Source: Chloroflexota bacterium (lineage in GTDB: Bacteria; Chloroflexota; Anaerolineae; Caldilineales; Caldilineaceae). From it: a DNA stretch of 64,000 bases. The stretch is from the NCBI GenBank assembly GCA_003451595.1, contig DMDA01000076.1, positions 3,762 to 67,761 on the forward strand, given 5' to 3'. Under the pieces are notes generated by a model, which worked only from the letters and a program-made list of their open reading frames with translations, did no database searches and was not told the origin of the DNA. A program made the translations under genes and the position numbers. The stretch's first letter is position 1; each line of letters begins with the position of its first letter. Below, piece after piece: positions 9,861 through 18,861 of this stretch.

Positions 9861-10913
9861 TCAGCCCTTGTACAAACGGGCGATGGCGGTGGTGGTTGAC
9901 AATGCCTGAGCGAGCTCGACACCGTCGATTTCACCGTGGGCGAAGCGGCGTTCAGCCTGGCGGGCTTGCTGCGCCATGCCGGCGCACACCAAACGGCGTA
10001 TCAACCACAGTGCGCCAGGAGGATAGTCGGCGGCGAATTTGGTAAAGTAACGCAGACGGCTGCGCCACAGCTGTTCCTGCGTTAGCCAGCGTCGCTGCCG
10101 GCTACTTTGCGCCTCATAGTGAATGATCTGCGCCGCCGGCAGCGCGTTGACAGTCCAGCCGCGTTGCCAAAAGCGTCGGCACCAGTCCATCTCCTCGCAA
10201 TACATCCAGTAGCCATCGTCTAACGCGCCAACCTGCTCAATCGCCGCCCCGCGCACCATCATGGCTGCACCCAGCACGAAATCCACTGCAAAGGGCGCAC
10301 CCTGCGCCCACCATGCCGCAGGATAGCGACCGTTGATACGACTGTTGAGGAGATGATGTGCGCCGCGTATTCCCACCGGCGGAAAGAGATCAAGCGCAAC
10401 CTGCGCTACACCGGGGAAGCGAAACGCGCCATGTTGAAACCCGCCATCACCGTAGCGCAAGCCCGCGCCGCACACTGCCGCCTGCGGATGAGAGGCAAGA
10501 AAGCTGACCATCTGCCAGAGCGCATCGCCGGTCACTTCGGCGTCAGGATTGAGCAAGAGCACATAGTCTGGCCTTGGGGCGCTCGCCGACGTATCTGCAT
10601 TGACGCCACACTGCGGCGCGTCGTCGGAGATTTCCGTAGTCGGAAAGCCGAGCCAACGTAAGGCAGCATTGTTGCCGCCGGTAAAGCCGAGATTCTCCTG
10701 GCTAGCGATGAGGCGCGCCGCCGGGAACTCCTCCGCCACCATGTCGGCGCTACCGTCATGGCTGGCGTTGTCAACCACGACCGTCGTCACCGCCAGCCGA
10801 TCGGACGTGCGCGCCGCCGCTGCCGCAACGCTGCGCAGACAGCCGCGCAGCAGATCGCGCACGTTGTACGACACGATAATGATAGCCAGGTGAGGCAACA
10901 CGGCAGGCGTCAT
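9861..10913 (-). CDS. Family 2 glycosyltransferase (rhamnosyltransferase-like)
   Basis: 350 residues. An N-terminal GT-A fold begins IIIVSYNVRDLLRGCLRS, with the nucleotide-binding VVDNASHDGSADMV and the DxD-like LLLNPDAEV. The acceptor-side region holds GAAMMVRGAAIEQVG and the conserved EEMDWCRRFWQRGW, typical of WbbL-like transferases. It is a cytoplasmic enzyme that adds a sugar to a lipid- or polymer-linked acceptor. It follows the FlgD-like lipoprotein gene by 31 bases and is the last gene of a four-gene envelope operon. The sugar is not predictable. Confidence 0.9.
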   Translation of the reverse strand: MTPAVLPHLAIIIVSYNVRDLLRGCLRSVAAAAARTSDRLAVTTVVVDNASHDGSADMVAEEFPAARLIASQENLGFTGGNNAALRWLGFPTTEISDDAPQCGVNADTSASAPRPDYVLLLNPDAEVTGDALWQMVSFLASHPQAAVCGAGLRYGDGGFQHGAFRFPGVAQVALDLFPPVGIRGAHHLLNSRINGRYPAAWWAQGAPFAVDFVLGAAMMVRGAAIEQVGALDDGYWMYCEEMDWCRRFWQRGWTVNALPAAQIIHYEAQSSRQRRWLTQEQLWRSRLRYFTKFAADYPPGALWLIRRLVCAGMAQQARQAERRFAHGEIDGVELAQALSTTTAIARLYKG

Positions 10914-10944
10914 CTGTCACAAGTCACAGGTCGCGCGTGACACG

Positions 10945-12264
10945 CTACGGCGTACCCAACTCTACGGTGATCCGGTCGATGTTGTTATTGGCCACCTCGA
11001 CGCCCTGGTGGATCAGCCCGCCCCACCAGAAGCGCGTGCCGATCGGCAGCTTCTCGTCGAGCACGATGCACCCGCTCACCTGGCCACGTTTACCCGGCAT
11101 CAGGTACCACTGCTCGCGCCCATCGATGATCCGTTTTTCCAGATCCTCCTGGCGCCCGACGGCCCAGCGGTAAGGGAAATCGACGCCGGTGGTGTCGAAG
11201 TTGATGCCAAAACGCCATGCACCATCCTGTTGCAGCCAGCTTGGTTCATCTTGGGCAATGGCAAGTGTATTGTAATTTTCGGCATAATGGTATTCCTGAC
11301 CGGGCCAGGGGCCGCTCGTGCGAATGGGCACGGTGCTTTCGTTTTCGACGTAAGCGGTGAAGCAGAGCTTGTCGCCCAAAGTGCGCAAGGCCACGCGCCC
11401 GGTCTCGTCCTGCCAGTCAATCTCACCGCCAACGACATCGGCGCGCGGTTTGCCGCCTTCCTCGATGGTCAGCTGGCGCACGACGCGCACCCGGTTGCCA
11501 GCCGCATCGACGGCTTCGCCCACCAGTTCGTATGTCCCATCTGGAGGCGGCTCCGCATTCAGATCGACGCCGCCGTCGTAGCTATAGTCGTGGTAACCGC
11601 GTTCGGTCGGTTTGACCAGCCCCGGCGCTTCTGCGATGAAGTAGCGAGTGTCGGGCTTTTCCGGGTCGCGCAGAAACAGGATGATCGACTGCACCTCTTC
11701 GGTCAGGAAATAACTGATGGCGACGCGGTCGTCGGCGAGACCGTCCTGGTTGGGGCGGAAAGTCTCAGGCACAACGGTGAAGTTTTGCAATTCGGGCAGC
11801 GTCGTATCGCCATCACGCAGGCTGATCTGTCCCGAAGCCGCGACAGGGGCGCCTCCATCTTCGACCGCCGTGACAACCCAGCGATAATCGCCATCGGGCA
11901 GGACGCGGCTCAAAATCTCAACCGGTCCGTAGCCGAGATCGACCGTTTCCGGCTGATCCACCACACCACCCCACAACACGCTGTATTCGCCCGGCGACCG
12001 CCGCCGGCTATCGCGGAAGTAGAAACGCTCGCCAGCCGCGTTCTCGAAGTAAATGCTGACATCCGCCGGGCGGCGCAACGCATAGGAAATTTCGGTGACG
12101 TCGTCCACACCATCGGCATTGGGCGAGATCATGCTCTTTGAGACAGTGACGTCGCTCAGCAGTGGACCTATGGCGAAATCAAGTTGACCGCAGCTTGCTA
12201 CGCTCAGCAACGCGCCAATCAGCCACACAAACAGGGCGGAGCGCGCCAACCATGTACGAATCAC
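10945..12264 (-). CDS. Lipoprotein with FlgD-type Ig-like repeats
   Basis: 439 residues from GTG 12264, which follows AAGGAGAC at good spacing. Signal peptide with lipobox-like SVASC, then about two FlgD/Ig-like modules. The first begins ISPNADGVDDVTEISYAL and the second RPNQDGLADDRVAISYFL; both have the Asn-x-Asp-Gly turn followed by a beta-sandwich and a DGxYxWVV-type strand. The C-terminal third (about 300-439) is a separate beta-rich domain with FTAYVENESTVPIRTSGPWP that I do not recognise. Likely anchored outside the membrane as a surface or envelope component. It lies in one operon with GT39 and GT2 transferases, so a role with a glycosylated surface structure is plausible. Confidence 0.75.
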   Translation of the reverse strand: MIRTWLARSALFVWLIGALLSVASCGQLDFAIGPLLSDVTVSKSMISPNADGVDDVTEISYALRRPADVSIYFENAAGERFYFRDSRRRSPGEYSVLWGGVVDQPETVDLGYGPVEILSRVLPDGDYRWVVTAVEDGGAPVAASGQISLRDGDTTLPELQNFTVVPETFRPNQDGLADDRVAISYFLTEEVQSIILFLRDPEKPDTRYFIAEAPGLVKPTERGYHDYSYDGGVDLNAEPPPDGTYELVGEAVDAAGNRVRVVRQLTIEEGGKPRADVVGGEIDWQDETGRVALRTLGDKLCFTAYVENESTVPIRTSGPWPGQEYHYAENYNTLAIAQDEPSWLQQDGAWRFGINFDTTGVDFPYRWAVGRQEDLEKRIIDGREQWYLMPGKRGQVSGCIVLDEKLPIGTRFWWGGLIHQGVEVANNNIDRITVELGTP

Positions 12265-12346
12265 ACCGTCTCCTTGTCCAGCAACCACAGCTTGAGCAAT
12301 CAATTCCTCTCCCCAGTGTAGCGCAACCTGACGTGCGCCCCCAACC

Positions 12347-14374
12347 TCAGTCAATCGTGACATCGACCAACCCTGTATCGAAGCTGGCGGCGCCGGTCGC
12401 GGTTGGCAGCGGCGCCGCAGCGGGATCGTTGGCGTCATAGACGCGTACAGAAAAACGATATTGCCCAGGCTGCGGTTCGGCTGTGTTGAGCCAATCGCCG
12501 GCGCGGACATGGGCGGTCACGATGGCGCCCGGCTGCCAGCGCGCAAAGGGGTAGGTGTAACCTGCCAGCCGCCGGCCCGGCAACGACGCCAACGGCGTCC
12601 CATCTGCTGCAGCCGACTGCAATACGAAGTGCAGGTCAGGCGCTGCACCCACACCACCGGGCAGCTTCTCCCAAAAGAGCAACAGATCGCCATTATTCAC
12701 AACCTTATAGCCGCGCAGCGTAACCTGATCGCCAAAGCTGATATCGGTCTGTACGTCAATGGGCGGCGCATCGACAAAGCGATAGGGGCGCAAGCCGGTA
12801 AAGCGGCGCAGCGTCAGCCCGGTGAATTGTGCATGTTGTCCCTTCTCCCGGCCGCTCAACTCCAACTGGATGGGCACGATGCCGTTGGGATCGACGACCT
12901 CATCCTGCCAATTGACCAGCCACGCCCCACGCCGCCCGGTGGCGTCGGCGAAGGCCTGCTGTAACATCGGCCCAGTGGTGGCAAAGTCGAGCACGGCATT
13001 CACGTCAAGGATTTCCAATTCCGGCAGACGCACGGTGGGCAGGTCAGCGGCGTAGTAGTCCCACACTGGCCACGCATGTCCGCTCACCAACACAACGATC
13101 TCATCCTCGGCCAGGCGCGGCCGCAAAAATTCGACCAACTGCCGCCACTGGTCTTTGGCAAAGGCTGGATGGAAGAACCAGCCGGCGCCTGCGTAGCAAA
13201 AGCCGAGCAGCAGGAAAAGCAAAGCAAACTGACTAAAGCGGGAAGGTCGCAATCTGGATTGCAAAGTGTACGGCGTACAGTGTGCGGCGACTGCTCCAGC
13301 GCCTGCCCTCATCTGATCCGTTGGCCGCGTCGCAGCCCACGTTTGACTCAGGCCCGCCGCCCAGATCAAGAGCAATGCCGGCAACGCTTCCATCACATAG
13401 CGGGCGTTGAACTTGGGGATGGCGAGCGCCAGCAACAACACCGCCGCGACTGGCGTCGCCAGCCAGAAACTAGCATAGAGCAGCAGTCGATGAGCAACAG
13501 CGTCAGCACGCCAGAATCGCACCAATGCCAGGGCTGTCACCAGCACGTAGCCAATCAACAGCCAGCGCGCCGGCGTCTCGAACACGGTTTCGCCGCTGGT
13601 AAAGGCGATGGCAACATCTGCAGCCGCTTCATGGAATTTGAGTGCGCCTTCCCAGTAGCTACGATCGCCTTGCAATTGGCTGAAGATTGCGCCTAACCAG
13701 GGCGTGTAGAGCAGAAGCACGAGCACGCCCGCGCCCAGAAGCATCCACAATTTGCGGCGCACCCGGCCACGCGGCCGCTCAACCGGGTGCAGCAGATCAA
13801 CGACGCCGGCTGCCGCCAGCCCAAGCAACAGAAAGACTGCGAAGTAATGTGTATAGACCGCCGCCGTCGCCACAACAACAAAGAGCATCCACGCGCGCCA
13901 TGTGGGCGCCGAAGCATCGAGCTGTCGCAGCAACAAGTAGGCAGCCAGGATGCCTAGCGCAGTCAGTTGGGCGTACATGCGCGCCTCTTGGGCGTAGTAG
14001 ATCAAGAGTGGATGCACTGCGGCGAGCAACGCCGCCACCGACGCAACATACACGGATCGGCTGAGGCGCAGCGCCACTACTGCCAGCAGCGGCGTTGTGA
14101 GGGTGGCAAACCACGCCGACGGAAAGCGCAGCGCCCACTCGCTCCACCCAGCCAGACGTCCCCATACGGCTACGCCGTAGTAGTAGAGCGGCGGCTGAAT
14201 GTCGCTGGCGGTCCAGCGCGTAAGTTCAACAATCCCCGCGTGGGCGACAGTAGCGGTCACACCTTCGTCGTACCAGAGACTTTGATAATCCAGGCGAAAC
14301 GTCGCCAATCCAAAAGCCAGCAGACAGATCGCAAGCAGACGCAGGTGATAGCCTGGATGCAAGTTGGCTGTCAT
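12347..14374 (-). CDS. GT39/ArnT-like membrane glycosyltransferase
   Basis: 675 residues. The first two thirds are polytopic (roughly ten hydrophobic segments) with the luminal-loop acidic motif WYDEG (about residues 34-38) typical of polyprenyl-phosphate-sugar-dependent transferases, and HPLLIYYAQEARMYAQ, a common signature of these proteins. The last 200 or so residues form an extracytoplasmic beta-rich domain (LRGYKVVNNGDLLLFWEKLP; GQYRFSVRVYD). Expected to move a sugar from a lipid carrier onto a protein or glycan outside the membrane. It starts four bases after the upstream gene ends. Confidence 0.88.
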   Translation of the reverse strand: MTANLHPGYHLRLLAICLLAFGLATFRLDYQSLWYDEGVTATVAHAGIVELTRWTASDIQPPLYYYGVAVWGRLAGWSEWALRFPSAWFATLTTPLLAVVALRLSRSVYVASVAALLAAVHPLLIYYAQEARMYAQLTALGILAAYLLLRQLDASAPTWRAWMLFVVVATAAVYTHYFAVFLLLGLAAAGVVDLLHPVERPRGRVRRKLWMLLGAGVLVLLLYTPWLGAIFSQLQGDRSYWEGALKFHEAAADVAIAFTSGETVFETPARWLLIGYVLVTALALVRFWRADAVAHRLLLYASFWLATPVAAVLLLALAIPKFNARYVMEALPALLLIWAAGLSQTWAATRPTDQMRAGAGAVAAHCTPYTLQSRLRPSRFSQFALLFLLLGFCYAGAGWFFHPAFAKDQWRQLVEFLRPRLAEDEIVVLVSGHAWPVWDYYAADLPTVRLPELEILDVNAVLDFATTGPMLQQAFADATGRRGAWLVNWQDEVVDPNGIVPIQLELSGREKGQHAQFTGLTLRRFTGLRPYRFVDAPPIDVQTDISFGDQVTLRGYKVVNNGDLLLFWEKLPGGVGAAPDLHFVLQSAAADGTPLASLPGRRLAGYTYPFARWQPGAIVTAHVRAGDWLNTAEPQPGQYRFSVRVYDANDPAAAPLPTATGAASFDTGLVDVTID

Positions 14375-14378
14375 ACCG

Positions 14379-15380
14379 TTACGTCACCCTTTCGCGCAGA
14401 TCGCTGGCGCCGGGCGGATCGGGCGTGGCAGGCGTCGCCAGCTGTGAAACCGGCCCAGGGAGCAGGGCGCTGACGCCGGCCGCAATCACTTCGCCAAGCG
14501 TGGTCCAGACGCGCATCGCCAGGGCCAGCAGCGTAATCGTAGCGCCGCCAATCACGGGCGCTAGGAGCAGATAAAGCGCTCCTTCCCGCACCCCTAACCC
14601 GCTCGGCGTGATCAGGCTGAGAAAGCCGATGACGTAAGCGACCGGATACACAGCGATCAGGTGCCCGGCAAGCGTCCACATTTCGGTTGGTGTGTCAGCA
14701 TGAATGCCCAAGGCAAGCGATGCAAAGGCAGCACCCCACACCAACCAATCGACCACTGCCAGCGCCAGTGCGAAGAGCAATTCCGCCCGCGTCAGGCCAT
14801 GCGGCAGGCGGCTGCGTCCCATCCGCTGCAACGCCCAGTTGATGACCCCAATCAGCAAAGCCGGTTGGACGATAAAGACCACCACCGGCGCCAGACCGAT
14901 GGCGATCACCCATCCCGCGACATCGCGCATCATATCGGTCAACACGCCCCAATTGCCGGTGACGGCAAAATAGACAGCGGCAATCGGCGCCACCGCCAGT
15001 GTGATGATGGCCTGATAGAGCACAATGCTGGTGAGTGTTGCTTCCGGCCTGACGCCACGCTGCTGCGCCAGGAGCGTAATCGAGAGGGGTTGCCAGATGT
15101 TGCCAGGGATATAACGCACGATGGCGCTAAGAAACCAGATGCGCAGCGCCGACCAATATGGCAGCTGTCCGCCGACGGTGCACAACAGGCGCCGCCAGAT
15201 CGCCACTTCCAGCGTCCACGCCACCACCAGCCAGCCCACCGAGAGCGCCAACCAGAACGGTGTGATGTGCCATGCATATGTCCGCAACTCCTGCCACTGG
15301 CTACGCAGCAACAGGACAATGAAGAGCAGCGCCAACAGGATGAAAACCGGCTGCAATCGCCGCAAAATCTGGATCAGCAT
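14379..15380 (-). CDS. Lysylphosphatidylglycerol-synthase-like (UPF0104) membrane protein
   Basis: 333 residues with about eight transmembrane segments and the conserved features of the LPG-synthase TM/flippase family (RIWFLSAIVRYIPGNIWQP; SLITPSGLGVREGALYLLL). No C-terminal aminoacyl-transfer domain is present, so it corresponds to the membrane part only. Such stand-alone proteins often accompany glycan and lipid-linked sugar genes and are thought to act in lipid translocation. First gene of the 15380-9861 operon. Confidence 0.88.
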   Translation of the reverse strand: MLIQILRRLQPVFILLALLFIVLLLRSQWQELRTYAWHITPFWLALSVGWLVVAWTLEVAIWRRLLCTVGGQLPYWSALRIWFLSAIVRYIPGNIWQPLSITLLAQQRGVRPEATLTSIVLYQAIITLAVAPIAAVYFAVTGNWGVLTDMMRDVAGWVIAIGLAPVVVFIVQPALLIGVINWALQRMGRSRLPHGLTRAELLFALALAVVDWLVWGAAFASLALGIHADTPTEMWTLAGHLIAVYPVAYVIGFLSLITPSGLGVREGALYLLLAPVIGGATITLLALAMRVWTTLGEVIAAGVSALLPGPVSQLATPATPDPPGASDLRERVT

Positions 15381-15446
15381 AAGGTTTGCAGCGTATCATG
15401 GAGCACAAGCAAACACAAAAATGCAAGCGTCAGACGCCACGCGATC

Positions 15447-15480
15447 GTATTACGCTGCAGGAAGCCCGGCAGCGTAATAC
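15447..15480. repeat. 12-bp stem inverted repeat
   Basis: GTATTACGCTGC and GCAGCGTAATAC face each other across a 10-base loop, between the divergent LPG-like membrane protein and FAH genes. It may be an operator or a REP-like element; it shares no sequence with the ACCTTCC hairpins. Confidence 0.7.
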
Positions 15481-15554
15481 CAAGAATACGCCTTCTGATC
15501 TACAATGATGCCGGTTGCTTGATTCGCCTGATAATCCTGGTTTCGGAGAATACA

Positions 15555-16433
15555 GTGAAGTTGCTCAATTTCGTTGATTCGCAAAGTGGAAGTGCGCGTC
15601 CTGGCGTCGTCACCGGCGCGGGCGTGGTTGATGTCGTCGCCGCTGGCAGCGCGCTGCAGACGATGGAGGCGCTGATCGCACAGCCGGACGCGCTGTTCAG
15701 CCTGGTCGAGCAGGTGCTTGGCGACCCGGCGCTGCGGGCGCGCTGCCTGCGCGAGGAGGCGGCGCTGCAGCTGGCGCCGGTGTTGACCAACCCTGGCAAG
15801 ATCATCTGCGTCGGGCTGAACTATCGTCGCCACGCCATTGAATCCGGTCTGCCGATCCCGACGACGCCGGTGCTCTTTTCCAAGTTCAACAACAGCCTGG
15901 CTGCGCCCGACGAAGCGATCCCACTGCCGACGTGCGCCGAACAGTACGACTACGAGGTCGAGCTGGCGGTCGTGATCGGGCGGCGGGCGCGCAACACACC
16001 GGTGGAGCAGGCGCTGGGGCACGTCTTCGGCTACTGCACCGCCAACGACCTCAGCGCGCGCGACCTGCAGATGCGCACCAGCCAGTGGCTGCTCGGCAAG
16101 ACGCTCGACAAATTCCTGCCGCTGGGGCCGTATCTGGTCACCGCCGACGAAGTGGGCGATCCGCAGGCGCTTTCGCTCAAGTGTTGGGTCAACGGCGAAT
16201 TGCGTCAGGACTCCAACACCGCCGACATGGTCTTCAGCGTGGCGGAGATCGTCAGCTACATCAGCCAGCACTTCACGCTGGAGCCGGGCGACGTGATCTG
16301 CACGGGCACGCCCGAAGGCGTGATCCTGGGCATGGCGAACAAAGTGTGGTTGCGCGCCGGCGACCGGGTGACGGTGGAGGTCGGGGGACTGGGGCAGTTG
16401 ACGAATGTGATGGCTGGCGCCAATGGAGAGTGA
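15555..16433 (+). CDS. Fumarylacetoacetate hydrolase family protein
   Basis: 292 residues from GTG 15555, preceded by CGGAG. I chose this start because the protein then begins MKLLNFVDSQSG as family members do; a much longer open frame upstream overlaps the divergent gene and has no coding character. Family signatures: ICVGLNYRRHAIESG, the metal-binding DYEVELAVVIG (Glu-x-Glu), NDLSARDLQM, and CTGTPEGVILGM near the C-terminus. Members hydrolyse or isomerise dicarbonyl acids in aromatic or sugar-acid catabolism; the exact substrate is open. It ends nine bases before the convergent MOSC gene. Confidence 0.92.
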   Translation: MKLLNFVDSQSGSARPGVVTGAGVVDVVAAGSALQTMEALIAQPDALFSLVEQVLGDPALRARCLREEAALQLAPVLTNPGKIICVGLNYRRHAIESGLPIPTTPVLFSKFNNSLAAPDEAIPLPTCAEQYDYEVELAVVIGRRARNTPVEQALGHVFGYCTANDLSARDLQMRTSQWLLGKTLDKFLPLGPYLVTADEVGDPQALSLKCWVNGELRQDSNTADMVFSVAEIVSYISQHFTLEPGDVICTGTPEGVILGMANKVWLRAGDRVTVEVGGLGQLTNVMAGANGE

Positions 16434-16441
16434 AATAGGTG

Positions 16442-17074
16442 TTATGCAGTGCGCCCACCTTCCCGGAAGCTCGGAGCTTCCGGGAAGGTAACAGGGTTAT
16501 GGCGCGGGTGCAGCCTGCTCACCCTATCCCCGGTCTGAATCACGCCGCCCCGCACCACCTTCGCATTGATCCCGCGCAGGTGCAGTTCCCGTCCCACCGG
16601 CGAGTTGACGAATTTGAGTGCGTCGGCGCCGAAGCGCGCCATGAATTTCTGACAGCCGGTGTGTGGCTGCGCCGTTACTTCGATGATGGCTGAGCCGATC
16701 TGCAACTGCGTGCCTGGCGGCAGATTCTCGGCGCTGAGATCGAGGTCGATGTACAACTGGTCGCCGGCAAGGGGCCAGCGCGCTTCATCCTGCGCCAGCA
16801 AGGCGATGGCGCGGGCATTCATGATATTTAGCTGCATGTCGGGATGCGCCGCACCGTCTGCCGTGCGCTTGCTGCCGCGCACCCGCCAGGTGTCGCCAAC
16901 CAACCCCTGCGCCGGGTCGAGTTCGGCGGTGGTCAGCACCTCGCGCGCATCCACTGCGGGCCGCCGCACGATCAGCGCCAATACGCCCTGATCACGCGGG
17001 GACTGCCGGATGTGGTCAAGTCCTGCTTCCAACTCTGCCAAGGTTAGGTGACGCACTGCTGTATTGGTTGACAT
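16442..17074 (-). CDS. MOSC-domain protein with repeat-encoded C-terminus
   Basis: 210 residues from ATG 17074. MOSC domains bind sulfur-carrying or molybdenum-cofactor ligands. Visible hallmarks: GLVGDTWRVRGSKR (about 59-72), AGDQLYIDLDLSAENLPPG, and the conserved Cys in TAQPHTGCQKFMARFG. The last 16 or so residues (VTFPEAPSFREGGRTA) are encoded entirely by a palindromic repeat (16457-16489), so the native C-terminus has probably been replaced or extended by the element. It converges with the FAH gene. The sulfur-transfer substrate is unknown. Confidence 0.9.
   Translation of the reverse strand: MSTNTAVRHLTLAELEAGLDHIRQSPRDQGVLALIVRRPAVDAREVLTTAELDPAQGLVGDTWRVRGSKRTADGAAHPDMQLNIMNARAIALLAQDEARWPLAGDQLYIDLDLSAENLPPGTQLQIGSAIIEVTAQPHTGCQKFMARFGADALKFVNSPVGRELHLRGINAKVVRGGVIQTGDRVSRLHPRHNPVTFPEAPSFREGGRTA
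16457..16489. repeat. Palindromic hairpin element, copy 2 (overlaps a coding end)
   Basis: Perfect 15-bp stem: ACCTTCCCGGAAGCT, loop CGG, AGCTTCCGGGAAGGT. Same architecture and loop length as the copy at 2899. It lies at the convergent FAH/MOSC junction and is translated as the last codons of the MOSC gene. Confidence 0.87.
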
Positions 17075-17152
17075 CAATCACACCCGCTCCAAAAACTCTG
17101 AGATCCTTTGCGTCCTTGCGACTTTGCGTCAAATAAAAGCGCCATTTGCGCG

Positions 17153-18646
17153 TCACGGCAGGCTGGTCTCGCCCATCAGCCAGCGATCCACCTCGCGCGC
17201 GGCGCCGCGTCCCTCGTTGATCGCCCACACGACCAGGCTCTGCCCGCGGCGCATGTCGCCCGCCGCAAAGATGCCTTCGACGCTGGTGCGGAACTTGCCG
17301 TGCTCGGCGGCGACGTTGGAACGCGCATCGCGCGCCACGCCCAACTGCTCGATCAGGAAATCTTCAGGGCCGCGGAAACCCATCGCCAGCAACACCAGCT
17401 GTGCGGGCCAAACTTCCTCGGTGCCGGGGATCGGCTCAAAGGTCATGCGCCCGTCCTTGAACTTCATGTTGACCTTGACCGTGTGCAGTTCTTTGACGTG
17501 GCCGTGCTCGTCGCCCACAAACTTCGTCGTCGAAATCTGATAGGTGCGCGGGTCGGCGCCAAAGCGGGCGGCTGCTTCTTCTTGACCGTAGTCCATCTTG
17601 TAGACGCGCGGCCATTGGGGCCAGGGATTGTCGGGCGCGCGTGTGTCCGGCGGGCGCGGCACGATCTCGAACTGCGCCAGGCTGCGACAGCCATGCCGCA
17701 GCGCGGTGGCAACGCAGTCGGTGCCGGTGTCGCCACCGCCGATGACGATGACATCTTTACCCGCCGCCGAAATAAAGTGGCCGTTGGTCGAGACGCCGCT
17801 GCGCTCGTCGAGCAGGCGTTTGGTGTTGCCGCGCAGAAAGTCCATCGCAAAGTGGATGCCCTTCAGCTCGCGACCGGGAATGGGCAGGTCATTGGGCTTG
17901 GTGGCGCCGCCACAGAGCACAATGGCGTCGAAGCGCTGCCGCAGTTTATCGACCGGATAATCCTTGCCGACCTCGGTGTTAGTGATGAAACGCACACCCT
18001 CCGCCGCCAGCAGATCGACGCGGCGCTGCACGACCTTTTCCTTGTCGAGCTTCATGTTGGGGATGCCGTACATCAGCAGCCCGCCGATGCGGTCGGCGCG
18101 CTCGAAGACGGTCACCCAATGCCCGGCGCGGTTGAGTTGCGCCGCGCACGCCAGCCCAGACGGCCCCGAACCAACAACGGCGACCTTTTTGCCCGTGCGC
18201 ACGGGCGGCGCCTGTGGCACGATCCAACCTTCCTCGAAACCTTTGTCGACGATGGCGCACTCGATGCTTTTGATTGTCACCGGCGGCTCCAACAAGCCAA
18301 CCGTGCACGAACCTTCGCACGGCGCCGGGCAGACGCGCCCGGTGAACTCGGGGAAGTTGTTGGTCTCGTGCAGGCGGTCGAGCGCCTCGCGCCACAGCCC
18401 GCGATAGACCAAGTCGTTCCACTCCGGGATCAGGTTGTTGATCGGACAGCCCGACGCCATGCCGTTGATCAATTGCCCGGTGTGGCAGAAGGGAATGCCG
18501 CAATCCATGCAGCGCGCGCCCTGCGTGCGTAGTTTGTCGTCGCTCAGGTGCAGGTGAAACTCATCCCAGTCCTTGATCCGTTCCAGCGGGGTGCGGTCGG
18601 CGGGTGTTTCACGTTGATATTCCAGAAATCCAGTTGGTTTGCCCAT
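17153..18646 (-). CDS. gltD: Glutamate synthase small subunit
   Basis: NAD(P)H-dependent flavin subunit passing electrons to GltB for making two glutamates from glutamine and 2-oxoglutarate. 497 residues from ATG 18646 (MGKPTGFLEYQRETP, the usual start; a TTG seven codons upstream is less likely). N-terminal Fe-S cysteines: CMDCGIPFCHTG and CPINN (Cys46, 49, 54, 67) and CPAPCEGSC (106, 110, 114). FAD site VAVVGSGPSGLACAAQL near 152-168; second nucleotide site VIVIGGGDTGTDCV. The C-terminal FAAGDMRRGQSLVVWAI is typical. It is separated from gltB by about 490 bases holding a toxin-antitoxin-like pair. Confidence 0.97.
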   Translation of the reverse strand: MGKPTGFLEYQRETPADRTPLERIKDWDEFHLHLSDDKLRTQGARCMDCGIPFCHTGQLINGMASGCPINNLIPEWNDLVYRGLWREALDRLHETNNFPEFTGRVCPAPCEGSCTVGLLEPPVTIKSIECAIVDKGFEEGWIVPQAPPVRTGKKVAVVGSGPSGLACAAQLNRAGHWVTVFERADRIGGLLMYGIPNMKLDKEKVVQRRVDLLAAEGVRFITNTEVGKDYPVDKLRQRFDAIVLCGGATKPNDLPIPGRELKGIHFAMDFLRGNTKRLLDERSGVSTNGHFISAAGKDVIVIGGGDTGTDCVATALRHGCRSLAQFEIVPRPPDTRAPDNPWPQWPRVYKMDYGQEEAAARFGADPRTYQISTTKFVGDEHGHVKELHTVKVNMKFKDGRMTFEPIPGTEEVWPAQLVLLAMGFRGPEDFLIEQLGVARDARSNVAAEHGKFRTSVEGIFAAGDMRRGQSLVVWAINEGRGAAREVDRWLMGETSLP

Positions 18647-18672
18647 GCCTTTGCTCTCTATTGTCAAAAATG

Positions 18673-18861
18673 CTAGTTGATGCGCTGGCTAAGTTCTTCC
18701 AGATTTTCGTAGTCGTACGGAGGTCGACGGAAGACCCCCAAGACCCATACTCGTCGAGCCGCTTCATCGACGGCGTAAATGATTCGCCAATGATCGATGC
18801 GCACACGCCTGAACTCAACATCAGGTGTGATCGATGTAATTTCCTCTGTATCGATACATCT
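18673..18861 (-). pseudogene. RelE/ParE-like toxin fragment lacking a clear start
   Basis: The frame ending at 18673 encodes ITPDVEFRRVRIDHW, then RIIYAVDEAARRVWVLGVF and RRPPYDYENLEEL, closely resembling the C-terminal half of RelE/ParE toxins (RVxxxxWRIIYAV... followed by RRPPYDY). In this frame the only start candidate is a GTG at about residue 20. The ATG at 18859 (MYRYRGNYIDHT) is in another frame and stops after 12 codons, so a one-base frameshift would join it to the toxin body. I therefore call it a probable broken toxin. An intact short form beginning at the GTG (about 43 residues) cannot be ruled out. Confidence 0.5.

Noticed and set aside
9656..10045. Plus-strand open frame in the 9514-9860 spacer
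   Set aside because: No start signal, Arg/Cys-rich composition, and it overlaps the GT2 gene end.
14661..15554. Long open frame joined to the N-terminus of the FAH gene
   Set aside because: It lies antisense to the LPG-synthase-like membrane gene, has no recognisable domains and is Arg/Gln/His-rich as expected for a shadow frame. The GTG at 15555 with CGGAG gives a normal family start.
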